Shown piece by piece: positions 54,051 through 64,000 of a DNA stretch of 64,000 nucleotides. Origin of the DNA: Nephrocerus scutellatus (lineage: Eukaryota; Arthropoda; Insecta; Diptera; Pipunculidae); NCBI GenBank assembly GCA_947095585.1, contig OX352763.1, positions 115,733,908 to 115,797,907 on the forward strand, read 5' to 3'. The position numbers and the translations under genes were made by a program. The notes below the pieces were generated by a model. It ran no database searches and had not been told where the DNA came from. It saw nothing but the letters and a program-made list of their open reading frames with translations. Every line of letters begins with the position of its first letter. Within the stretch, counting starts at the first letter, position 1.

Positions 54051-56186
54051 CGGGTAGAGCGCTAGCATGGCAACATCAGAGGAAGGCCTGGTGTTACCAA
54101 AATCCAATACCAATATTGGTAGGTCCTGCTCTAACCATTGAGTTAATACTGGCACATCAGTCTATGATGGAAGCTGATTGTCGTATAACAAATCCGCGTC
54201 CAAAGAGGACCGTCGAATTATGCCCTTAGTTGGCGGCGTTCACGGTAAGACATCTCGCTACTGTTGGTGCTATTTAGCTTAAACAACTTGAACCGGCGAT
54301 GCTGGGTATCATTCGGTTGCCGTACAGGCGTGTTTACTGATTATGTCATTCGCTTGTATATTGACGTGACGCTAAACTCGGTATATTAGTCTGGTCGTAT
54401 GGTATGCGACGATGCTAGTCATGTGTACAATGACTAGCTTCGTTACAAGATAGAAGAGATGTACGCCAGTAATTCGGTTTATCTGTTTATATAGCATCAC
54501 ATTTATATTCTTGAATAGCATTTAGCAGTTATCTGCCTATAGTTGTTGTAAGTCTCGATATTCAATATGAGTCTTTTGCATTAAAATCGCCTCCAATGAT
54601 AAATCTGATATTTATACCATATCTGCAATAACTTGATCTAAAGAGTATTATGAAGACTTTGAGTCCTTGCAAAGACTCATCATCGCTATCGTAGCATTGG
54701 CAAATGAAACCAAACTTAGTGAATGGGTAAAGTTTTTCTCATATTTGTGCACGCGTCAAATCAGATACAATTACAACCCCTAGCCATTAGATTGGCTCTT
54801 TCCAATTACGTCACTTTGATTACCGAAATGCCATCGCTTCAATTACGACAAAGCGATAAACGATTTTATTTCTTCGATTATTCCGACGACAATAATTACC
54901 TCATCCATAGTGGAATCGCAATTACAACCACTCCCATAGTTTCACCGCCACCACATCCCTTCCAGACAATTGGTATTTTTGTCAATAATTTTTACTCGAT
55001 AGCGGGTATTTACTGCCGCTGAGGGTACTCGTGAATTAACAGAAATTCCTTTTGGTGCAATTACCAGAATCCCATTGAGAACGCCATCGTCTTGCTATCG
55101 TTTCAAGCGGTAATCTGGAAGTTACGTTATTTGCAGCCTGAGGCAGCAAATGGAAAGAAAAACAAATCAACTTGCCTCGTATAATAATATTATGTTCATG
55201 GTGGTGAAAGGATTCCGCGTACCGTACTCGTACTTCATAGTGGTCCTTGAGCCAGTCGTGAGTCGTGAAATTAAAGGATATAAGTGCAAATGCGCGTTAA
55301 TTGTTCACAGGATTCCTCCATACATTCTACTTCGAAAATGGTTACTTCTTATGCGAAATCTCCTGCATCCAACAGTTCTTGTTGTTCCATTTTCTCACTT
55401 AATTTACAAAGTGTTTCAGTTAATTTTTTGTTTTTTCCAAACCCTGAGGCAAATAATAAAACGGAAAATTGCCAATATTTTCAGCCAATTCGCGATATTG
55501 GCCACTCTATATCCATCATGAGGAATTTATTAGGGTACGGAATTTTCTGTATTTGCCCCGGGAATTACTATGAAAATCGATTAGCCGGTTTTATTTAATT
55601 TCATGTCGATTGAATTTATTGCTAACGTGTAAGACCGCAATGGAAAGTGGATTGATATTGGGGAATCCAAGGGTGAAATAGTAAAGTACAGCAAGTTTTA
55701 GAAAAAGGGACTCTTACTGACTATCAGACTATGTTCTGATTAAAATATAAGCTTACATTTTTTATTTATTCTATTCAATATTCAATATTAAAGATTAAGG
55801 ATCATTTCTTGGTCTAATATCCAGCTATGGAACAGTCTGTTCAACTGTGTACAACTCAACACTTAAATGAATGCTAATATAAAGATGCTTATTAAGATAA
55901 CCCTTATTTTGGGCGACAAAATTGTCTATACAGCAAACCTATAGGCCAAAATCTACAAAAGAGAACTAAGACTGAGTAGGACCAAAACGGAGGCTTGCAG
56001 ATTCTTCTGTAATAAAATGGAATGGGCTCAGAGAGTTCTCGACTGAGGACGATTCTCTCTACAAATCACACCATTTTCAATTACTTGATGGAACCGGACT
56101 GTTCATGGACAATTTGAAGTAAGGAAATCTGAAGCATTTTATCGAAACACATTTTCCAGACTAGTCTTAGCTGTATGAGGCTAATT
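54051..56186. other. Non-coding, no recognised feature
   Basis: Several open frames of 60-123 codons exist (54723-55022, 55150-55521), but none shows a family motif and they overlap in different frames. A low-certainty retroelement-like snippet lies near 55960-56030. Confidence 0.45.
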
Positions 56187-56362
56187 TCCCATCCCAAATT
56201 TGAACAGAAAGTGTTGTCATGGGAGATACACATGTGTGCAAAGTTTCCAAAAAATCGGGCTTTAGGAAGTTGGTTAAAAATTGATCACAAGATTTGGTGT
56301 GCCTGTTTGCCAGCCAGCCAGCTAGCCACGGGCACGCGAAGTTAATATAGAGAATTAAAAAA
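56187..56362 (+). repeat. Dispersed repeat 'GAAGTTAAT', copy 3
   Basis: It contains AACAGAAAGTGTTGTCATGG, ATACACATGTGTGCAAAGTT, AAAATCGGGCTTTAGGAAG and GGGCACGCGAAGTTAATATA followed by GAGAATTAAAAAATT, the best-preserved right end. Confidence 0.85.
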
Positions 56363-56574
56363 TTTAAATTTTTCATATAAATTCTCTAATAACAAAACTA
56401 ATGAGTTTGACTATAAAAATGCTGAAAACTAAAAACACAAGCGAAGCACTGCGTACTTTTGTGGTTAAAAACAACCACTATATGTTAAAGGAGCGCTACA
56501 CACAGCGCACACAGTCATTGTAGTATGCGGTGTGATCTGATGCCGCTATATGGCATGTTTTTAAAAATAGTTGT

Positions 56575-56999
56575 ATGGGAGTCCCTGACTCCGGGGCCCG
56601 ATCACTACCAAATTTTAATAGAAAGTGTTGTCACCGGAGATACATATGTGTGCACAATTTAAGGAAAATCGGGCTTTGGGAAGTGGGTTGAAAATTGATC
56701 GCTAGATTTCACCAACCATTGACTCAAAATAGAGAGAAACTGTCTATAGGATTAACGTGAGTACCTGGGGGGAAGACTCTACCCCGCGGTCCTCTTCGCT
56801 AATTACCAAATCCTAATAGAAAGTGTTGTAAACAGAGATACACATGTGTGCAAAATTCGGGGAAAATCGGGCTTTGGTAAGTGGGTTGAAAATTTATCGT
56901 TACATTCCACCAACCACCGACTTAAAACAGACAGAAACTGTCTATAGGATTAACGTAAGTACCTGGGGGAAAGACTCTACCCCGCGGTCCTCTTCGGAC
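56575..56999 (+). repeat. Dispersed repeat 'GAAGTTAAT' variant, 198-bp tandem dimer (copy 4)
   Basis: The left part of the family (TAATAGAAAGTGTTGT, CACATGTGTGCA, AAAATCGGGCTTTGG, GTGGGTTGAAAAT) is fused to a different right part (CTGTCTATAGGATTAACGTG, GAGTACCTGGGG, CTCTACCCCGCGGTCCTCTT). The whole occurs twice in direct orientation, with TGTCTATAGG at 56741 and 56939. Confidence 0.85.
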
Positions 57000-57599
57000 A
57001 CGGATTAGGTTCTGAAAGGCCAATCAACGCCCATATACAATATATTCTATTACAGATGTATCAGTATAACTGGGTTTAAGGGCCCAGCGTTGGCACTAAT
57101 TGGAGCGAGACCTATCTAAATCACTGCCGATCTATGGGTCCCGGCACCCGGTCGATTAAAACGCAAATCCACGATGACTTATTGTCTTTCCGCTTGGGCG
57201 TAACCACAGCCACCATGAAACTCCCCGAGGGGCCGCTCCAACAGCCGGGGACGGACTTTCATGCGTGGGCGTAGCGTCCAGAAACTAGCCTAGCAACCTG
57301 TACCCAGCAATCACATAGTCCTACTCCACTTGAGTTTCTCACAACTCAGGACTGGTAACCCTTAGACAGTCAGTTATTGCCGTCGATATGTGCGTCCAAT
57401 TTCGTCCAAGCTGTTCACCTGTCCATTCGTCCGTTATTAGTCAGTCCGTCATCGAGCTGCCTAGCTTTCCGCCGCCAAAACACCAATATAGCATACCCAT
57501 TCAAACATCCTCATCACATTCAAATTTTTGACGTTCGAGTCGCAGAGAACATGTCGCCAGTCTTCTCTAAGGGTTACACAGTTTGTGGTTATACAGCCT
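57000..57599. other. Non-coding, GC-richer, no recognised feature
   Basis: The stretch 57060-57330 is GC-rich for this window (CCCCGAGGGGCCGCTCC forms a short palindrome near 57223). This looks like an element 5' UTR but I cannot identify it. Confidence 0.4.
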
Positions 57600-57905
57600 T
57601 CAGACTCACAAAAAGCTGCTTTGGCGCATGCCAACAGACCGCAACGGTCCAATGCCTAGGTTCTCGAGACCATTTGTGTTGTGCGTGTATATTTTTGTAC
57701 AGAAATGGAAGGTAGTTACAATTTAATGCCGTATCCGAACGGCGAATTGAGAAGCTTCCCGTGACAAGTTATTACTCTCGCACGTTTGTCAGACTATCGC
57801 GAGAGGTGGGACACCGTAAAATATACTTTTGGTGTTACAGGGATTCGAGCCACGAACCTCCTGCTCAGAAGTCATGCACCTATCCACTGCCCAAGGAAGT
57901 TAATA
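57600..57905 (-). mobile_element. tRNA-derived SINE, copy 4
   Basis: On the minus strand the head reads GGGCAGTGGATAGGTGCATG with an anticodon stem-loop ACTTC-TGAGCAG-GAGGT and the B box GGCTCGAATCCC. The body has CTCTCGCGATAGTCTGACAA, GAGAGTAATAACTTGTCACG and TCTCAATTCGCCGTTCGGAT. It is the only minus-strand member. Its right end abuts a GAAGTTAATATAGAG word (57897-57911). Confidence 0.75.
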
Positions 57906-58189
57906 TAGAGTATTTAAAAACGGATCCAGTAAGACTTTAAGCCTTATAAATCAGGTTCTGCTAAACCGATGCTTAAAGCAGATATGTATTCCTAAAATGT
58001 GGACGAACCAACAAAGGATTGTGTCTCCTGGAGGTAATCAATTAATCAATTAAATGCTCGTAAGCAGGACTTTTTACTCTGAGCTTGTGTAATCCACCTT
58101 TAGAAGGCGGAGGCATCCTATCCTCTCTTCTCTGGAACTTAGGAATTAACAGATTACTTTTAGAACTGTGAAAAGAGGCAGTAAGAGTA

Positions 58190-59515
58190 ATCTTATGTAG
58201 CGATAACTGTCTCAGGAAAATATCCTGAAACGAAGTAATATAGAATGTCCTCTCAATCATTACAAAATGGACCAGCAAATGTGGATTAGGAGTCAACCCG
58301 ACCAAAACGGAGGCGATCCCATTAAATAGCATACATAAAATTCCGATAGTTGTCCCTTTTATACTCTAAACTAACTCTAAGAGTAGCTTTTACTGATAAA
58401 AAACAAGATTTATGGCCACTATCTTGGACAGTAAGCTTAGTTGGAAACCTCACATTTTGGAAAGAGTAAACGAAGCTACAATAGCTTTGCAGTTCATGCT
58501 AGAAAGTTATTGGGAATAGATGGGGTTTGAAACTGGGCGCTAATCTTGGACGGTGAGCTTAATTGGAAAGCTTACATTTTGGAAATAGTAAACAAGACTA
58601 CAATAGCGTAGTACTCATGCAGAAAAGACATGAGGAGAAGATGGAATGGATGGATGGAATTTAGACTGGATTTAGACTGGCGTAGTAAGAAGTGTACACC
58701 ATGTGTATGGAGTAAGCGTGTTGTGGGCAGCTCTTGACAAAGTTACTTACAGGAAATAAAGAGAAGTTGCAGAGCAATGCCTGAGTGCAAAAATTAGGGC
58801 GCTGAGATTACGCTTTACCTTTTCCCGGTCGACGGCCAACACGACTACACGAGTGCCTGTACTAACACAGTGGAAATGTCTTTTGAAAGAGCACTCGACG
58901 ATAAACACATCGTTCAAGAATAAAATGGCGAATCTTAATAACACTATACCCGTCTTATGCTTCGAAAAAGGGTTTCAGACTGCATGTCTCTTCAGAGAAG
59001 CCTGAAGAAGTGGTCCTAAACCGAAAACTAATAGCTTTATAGTTTTTCACTGATGGCTCCAAGCTATAGGCGGTAGAGTGTGGGCTTCTGTAAAAAACTG
59101 AAAGCCTCCCAGACTATTGCAGCGTGTATCAAGCTTAAGCGATAGCGATTGAGAATGTATACTGACTTGCTTAAAGCATAATGTAATATCTTCAATAGAC
59201 ATAGTATTATGTGAACAGTTAGGTCGCTGAAATAAGTTTCACTAATTTCAAGGCTGGGCTTGGGCTGTCACTCTTTCCTTAACAAGATGGGTGAGCATTT
59301 AAAAACCCATATAGTATGGGTTCTTGATTACTTGGACAGATCGACTAATCCCTAATACATAATATTTGCTTACCTGGGTCGTTGATATGTGAGGAACGTC
59401 GAATTTGGACGACTCATTTTACAAAATGGGTTCTTTAAAGTCGTACGAGGTGGGCATCACAACGAAACGTATGCCGAAGCAGCACCTCACCTAAACCACT
59501 ACACCGTAAAACCCC
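58190..59515 (+). mobile_element. I/LOA-like LINE relic with 3' end
   Basis: It starts after the YADD region (VAITVSGKYPE-like, 58200) and contains SIITKWTSKCGLGVNPTK-like sequence (58253-58310), a duplicated LDSKLSWKPHILERVNEAT block (58428-58495 and 58546-58610), degraded post-RT sequence, RNase H with FFTDGSKL (59045-59068) and YCSVYQA (59118-59138), and a 3' UTR GTGGGCATCACAACGAAACG ending near 59515. It is the same 3' UTR type as the copy ending at 2480. Confidence 0.7.
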
Positions 59516-61699
59516 ATTCAGTTTTATTTCTTCCAAAGGGTAGCCTTGTTTAAGGGTGCAGTTAGAGCTTTGAAACTGTACTGGGTAAGCAAAATGGATA
59601 TTTATTGATTTTTGGTATATACGAGCCACCATTATACGTACGCATATGTTTTCTTTTAATATGGGATGCATATAAGGTGATAATGACGTGACATACCCAT
59701 AATTCTTTACTCCACTTCTGTCATCTAACCGCACATTAACCACACTACGCACATATGCCAAAGCTCAATTATCGCAAATCAGATAAACGATTATTACATA
59801 ATGGGTATATAATGGCGGAGCAGTTGCATGGCAGGGTCGTGTGATTAACCAAAGTAGAAGCTTATTAAAAATGTATATTCCAATTAAGCGGCAGGATCCA
59901 TCTCGGTGCAATGGACATAACTTTGATATGTGACTGTATCCGTCAAACTCCCCTAGCAACACATCAACTCTTTCACTAATGATTATGAGGGTTAATGACG
60001 GAGTTCCACTCGAATTTATCGTATCCTTTCATTTAATGAAACGTGACAGTGACAGTAACTGTGTTTTTTTTTTGTTTTTATCTTCATCAACATTGAAGGA
60101 CATTAAAATAAAATATTTAACGACGACTACTAATGGGAATGCACATTATTCCTTTTCATAACACCTCGTTACACTGTCTATACTCTATACTCGTCTATGT
60201 ATAAGATATGTATACTTGTAATAATGAAAATAACCGAACAATTTCAGGCATTGCTATTAGTTTTCTTTTAAGCGAAGAGGAAATGCTTTTCTTTACGATT
60301 ATCCTTCTTATTCTCTATACAGCTAAGAGTATACAGCTGCTGTCCTTGAAAGGAAGTTTTTCTTTTCGGGATTACAATGAATGCAAGCCAACCTAAAAAG
60401 CACAGTTAAGTAAGTAGATAGACAACAACGACAATAAGTTGCTATGCAACATCTTGTGTATCTACTTCCATTAACATCAATTAACTTCTTATCACGTTAT
60501 TTTGTGATTACAAGAAAGGCAACACACAATGGGTTAAAGTTTCATCCACAAAAAAAAAAAAGATACATGAAGATAGCAATTAGCAGCATCCGTTTTTTTG
60601 TGTACTGGAATTACTGCTATTCCCTAAAATAACACTTTGCAAACAAAACATTTGGAATGTAACAGAATAAGTATGTACTAGAATGAGATTCTTCCTGTTT
60701 TTTTTTTGCCCCATGAACTGCGATATTAATGATGGAGTAAAATGTTTTCGTTCGTTTCTTGAAATGATAATGCAGAACATGCAAAAGGGTTAATACTGGG
60801 AAGATGACCGGAGTATTGTAGAGTTCACTTAACTGTTAACAGTTTATAAAATTTTGTTTTGAAATTGCGAGCCAAAACTTTTTTTACCGAGGCAATGTAA
60901 TCAACGTTATGACCATTACACGAACACATGCTCATAGGAATTCACTTAATTAGTTATATTAGATACAAGTCTCGCATGATTTCGCTTTTATCGTTACAAT
61001 GAACTGTAAACGTGTGTGGTTGCAAGTGTAGCCAGGAAATTGTGATCGATAGCAAATTAAGTATAGGTTAGTACGCTATTCCCAGTGCTTCAAATTTATA
61101 TCAAATTTGTATCTATTTTTTATGTCCAATGCAAACTCGAGCCAACTCAACCAATTGATTGTAAAGGTGATAGCTATCTGTGTGTCTGTATTCTCCAAAA
61201 AGTCCTGATAATTCTGTTAACGGTGCAACCTGCCACTCGTGTTACGAGGTTTGATCAAAAGGACGTGGAGTTTTGTCTTTGTTTTCAATAATAATGTTAC
61301 GAAAATATAAAAGCAATCTTTTATCGCACTGTACATACTCGTATAATAAGTATTGTATTGAATTGTATTAGAATTAAGAATTTACCAAAAAGCATGGCAT
61401 ATATTTAGGCTCAAAAATACTGTGTATGGCGGTCAGCAATCAGCAGACTAGGGCGAATAACACAGAATGCTTCAGAAATGCATGTGGCCGTAACTATCTC
61501 TGACTGGTGGAAGTGCGATCAAACCTCCACGTGGTGGCCGCTGGTAATTTTCCTCCAGTACAGGAACAGCGAAATGATCGGGCTAGTCCCTTCAAACTAA
61601 GGTTGACGCGAGGCCAATAAGCTCACCCGTTAAAAAAACATATTACGGAACCCCAAATCAGCCTCGGATACACTGATGAACGACGACGAGCACGGAACG
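59516..61699. other. Non-coding, AT-rich, no recognised feature
   Basis: Many short open frames, none with recognised motifs. It contains A runs near 60550 and T runs near 60065 and 60702. Confidence 0.5.
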
Positions 61700-63490
61700 G
61701 ATAACGGCTAAATGATTTAAGAATCTCATGGAACGTATGCTCACTGTATAGAGCTCGAGCTGCACAGCAGATGGCCGATACCCTGTCTAAATATAAGGCT
61801 AACATAACAGCAATCCAGGAGATGCGGTGGACGGTGAATGGTATCTTACAAAAATCAGAATATGACATATATTACAGCTGTTATACAAGACATCATGTGC
61901 TCGGGGTGGGGTTTCTAGTCAGCAAAATAATGAAACCCACCGTTATCGGCTTTAAAGGAGTGAATGAATGTTTATGCAGATTTAAAAACATAAGCCTCAC
62001 AAACTTTCACGCACCTGCAGAGGATTTCCCAGATGATGAAAAAGAAGAATTCTTTGAATCAGTAGAGCGGGAACTCCATGGCTGCCCTCAGTATGATGTA
62101 AAAATCATACTGGGGGATATGAATGACAAAATAGGTAGGGGCCAGTATTCAGGCAGTACATTGGCCCCCATAGCTTACACGAGAACACTAATGACAATGG
62201 AAAACGAGTCATAGATATGGCAGCAAGCAATAATTTGGTGGTAACGAGTACAAAGTTTGCGCGTAAAAATATCCCCAAAGCCACCTGATGGAGTCACTCG
62301 CAACCAGATAGACCACGTGTTGATAGACCGCCGCCATAACCCGAACCTGATGACGCTACGAAGGTACCGAGTTGCCAACGTCGGTTCGGACCACTATCTA
62401 GTTGGTGTAGTGCCCGAGCATCATCAAGAAAGACAGCATCCGCGAATCACATTCGAGTCAACACGGCTGCCCTCCGCAACGAAGAGACCAGAGCAACTAC
62501 GGTCAAGCGATAGGACTCGCCCTAAATGCAGGGAGAGTAAGTCCTGGGGCTGAGATGTCGGGCTTAGAAGAGAAATTGACACAGCTTAAGAATACTGTTA
62601 TTAATACTGGTGACTCCATCTTAGGCAGTAGTCACCACCAAGCAATTCATAAACTTACCTATAGTGCAAGCATGGGAGGAAGAAGCGATGCCAGAAGACT
62701 GGCAAAGAGGCATCCTGTGCCCCATACATAAGAAGCGAATATCACAAACTGCAACAATTTTCGTGGAATAACGCTGTTGAGTATCGCGTATAAGATTTTC
62801 TCCTATATCCTTCAAGACAGGATAGCCCCATAGGCTAAAGTCATCCTTGGTCCATACCAGTGTAGCTTCATCCCAGGCAAATCAACAACTGATCAGATTT
62901 ACACCCTTAGGCAGGTGATGGAAAAATGTCTAGAGTTTCAAAACTCACTACACCATCTTTTTATAGAATTTAAAGCCGCCTATGATAGCATAGCCAGAGT
63001 AGAACTTTAAAGCCATGAGAGAATTCGGCATCTAAAATAAACGACTATGTAGGTTGACCATGATCCAGATCAGTATCAAGCCCATTCAACATCTATAGCG
63101 GGCTCCGACAACGGGATGGACTGGCCTCATCCTCTTCTACATGGTGTTGGAGAAAGTGATCCGAGACTCTGACGTAACGTTGAGAGGAAAAATCCTCTAT
63201 AAGTCCATTCAGATACTGGCTTACGCAGACGACATCGACATTGTTGGTAGAAACCAAAAGGCTGTACAGGAAGCTTTCATCCAGATCGAGCGGGCGGCAC
63301 GAAATCTGGGGCTGCACATAAATTAGAGCAGAACAAAGTACATGGTCTGCGAGTAGAAGATCCAACATTGGTCCCTCGATTCAGATAGTGGAGCGCGAAT
63401 TCCAAGTAGTGCAATCCTTTAACTATCTCGGGTCAAATATAGCAACCAATAACAGCACGGAACCAGAAATACGCGCACGGTTGCTTCCAC
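61700..63490 (+). mobile_element. RTE-type LINE with endonuclease and YADD box, decayed
   Basis: The APE-like endonuclease (61727-62440) reads SWNVCSLYRARAAQQMADTL, AIQEMRW (catalytic Glu), VKIILGDMND, then after a frameshift SPDGVTRNQIDHVLIDRRHN and VGSDHYLVGVV (terminal SDH motif). About 90 bp later, RT pieces resume (EEAMPEDWQRGILCPIHKK near 62670-62730) and continue with many frame changes to ILAYADDIDIVGRNQKAVQE (63213-63270), where the catalytic YADD is intact. A stop follows at 63325. The copy breaks off near 63490 at another repeat. Confidence 0.85.
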
Positions 63491-63499
63491 TTTGGTCCT

Positions 63500-63815
63500 C
63501 AGGACCCGTTCACTCTAAAAATTCTACAAAAATTTTGAACATCGGAGATACCCATGTGTTTAAAATTTGAAGATAATCGGATTAAATTTTAAAAATTTAA
63601 TAGGGGAACCCCCGGCCTTGAGGCCCGAAGGGCCCCAACTTTTAATAGAAAGTGTTGTCTCCGGAAATACACATGTGTGCAAAATTTCAATAAAATCGGG
63701 CTTTGGGAAGTGGGTTAAAAAGTTATCGCAAGATTCCACGACAAATCGACCGACCGACCGACAGACGTGCCACGGGCAAGCGAAGTTAATATCGAGAATT
63801 TATAAAAATATAAAT
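63500..63815 (+). repeat. Dispersed repeat 'GAAGTTAAT', copy 5, with a partial leading unit
   Basis: A shortened unit (CATCGGAGATACCCATGTG, 63540-63600) precedes a full unit: TTAATAGAAAGTGTTGTCTC, ACACATGTGTGCAAAATTTC, AATAAAATCGGGCTTTGGG, GGGCAAGCGAAGTTAATATC and GAGAATTTATAAAA. A small GC palindrome (CCTTGAGGCCCGAAGGGCCC) separates the two. Confidence 0.85.
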
Positions 63816-64000
63816 ATAAAATATTCCTTTTAACCCACCTTTCACACGACCTAGAGAGCTGAGCTGAAATTTTGTGAGTGTTGTAAATTCCAAATAGCCT
63901 TTTTTATGGGTGGAATTTTTTTCGACTTCTTTGAGGTCCTTTATAACAGCCTTTCAAATGACCTAGAGAGCTGAGCTTTGGTTATTGCCTAAGTCCCAAA
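63816..64000. other. Terminal stretch with a ~110-bp direct repeat
   Basis: TTTCACACGACCTAGAGAGCTGAGCT (63840) recurs as TTTCAAATGACCTAGAGAGCTGAGCT (63952), so a tandem repeat of about 112 bp may continue beyond the window. Confidence 0.6.

Noticed and set aside
55150..55598. Overlapping open frames of 123 and 104 codons as a possible gene
   Set aside because: There is no recognised motif, and they lie in two different frames with no supporting splice pattern.
59745..59800. Possible repeat shared with 54830-54890 (AATTA-CG-CAAA ... GATAAACGATT)
   Set aside because: The similarity is short, gapped and AT-rich and does not extend to either side.

Overview
The window looks like nuclear DNA of a higher dipteran fly. 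It has two conserved protein-coding genes with short insect-type introns (54-99 bp, apart from one expanded intron), in an AT-rich background packed with decayed transposable elements. The fly assignment is an inference from the protein matches and the element mix (I/LOA-, jockey- and RTE-like LINEs, BEL/Pao, DD41D mariner). I cannot name the species.

The conserved genes are NO66, a JmjC oxygenase/demethylase, on the minus strand (12677-14686, one 57-bp intron), and mei-9/XPF (ERCC4), the 5'-flap endonuclease subunit of nucleotide excision repair, on the plus strand (18152-24329, nine exons, 993 predicted residues). They are divergent neighbours about 3.5 kb apart, and that gap has been filled by a LINE fragment and a broken BEL/Pao element. 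The last intron of mei-9 has grown to 2.75 kb of tandem repeats plus an antisense RTE fragment. A third possible gene (50580-51238) is a two-exon small secreted peptide. It rests only on a signal peptide and compatible splice sites.

Most of the remaining annotatable sequence is mobile DNA. 0-8.1 kb: successive LINE fragments and a SINE. 8.3-12.6 kb: a dispersed repeat, a minisatellite, an internally deleted DD41D mariner and a second SINE. 12.7-24.3 kb: the gene island. 25.3-33.1 kb: LINE fragments on both strands and a nearly complete DD41D mariner nested in a dispersed repeat. 33.8-38.1 kb: a tandem duplication of a ~2.1-kb unit carrying a tRNA-like head and a ~113-bp VNTR array. 39-49.8 kb: a mosaic of LINE pieces, an 11-bp-period array and possible Helitron-like termini. 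51.5-64 kb: a SINE, two RTE-type LINE copies with different damage, a LOA-like LINE and further copies of the dispersed repeat.

Apart from NO66, mei-9 and the tentative secreted peptide, I see no intact cellular gene. Every transposable-element protein here carries stops, frameshifts or deletions. I found no CRISPR array, rRNA gene, intact tRNA gene or gene cluster suggesting a new enzymatic system. The most unusual structures are the tRNA-headed VNTR duplication, the nested mariner insertion and the chimeric retroelement junctions.
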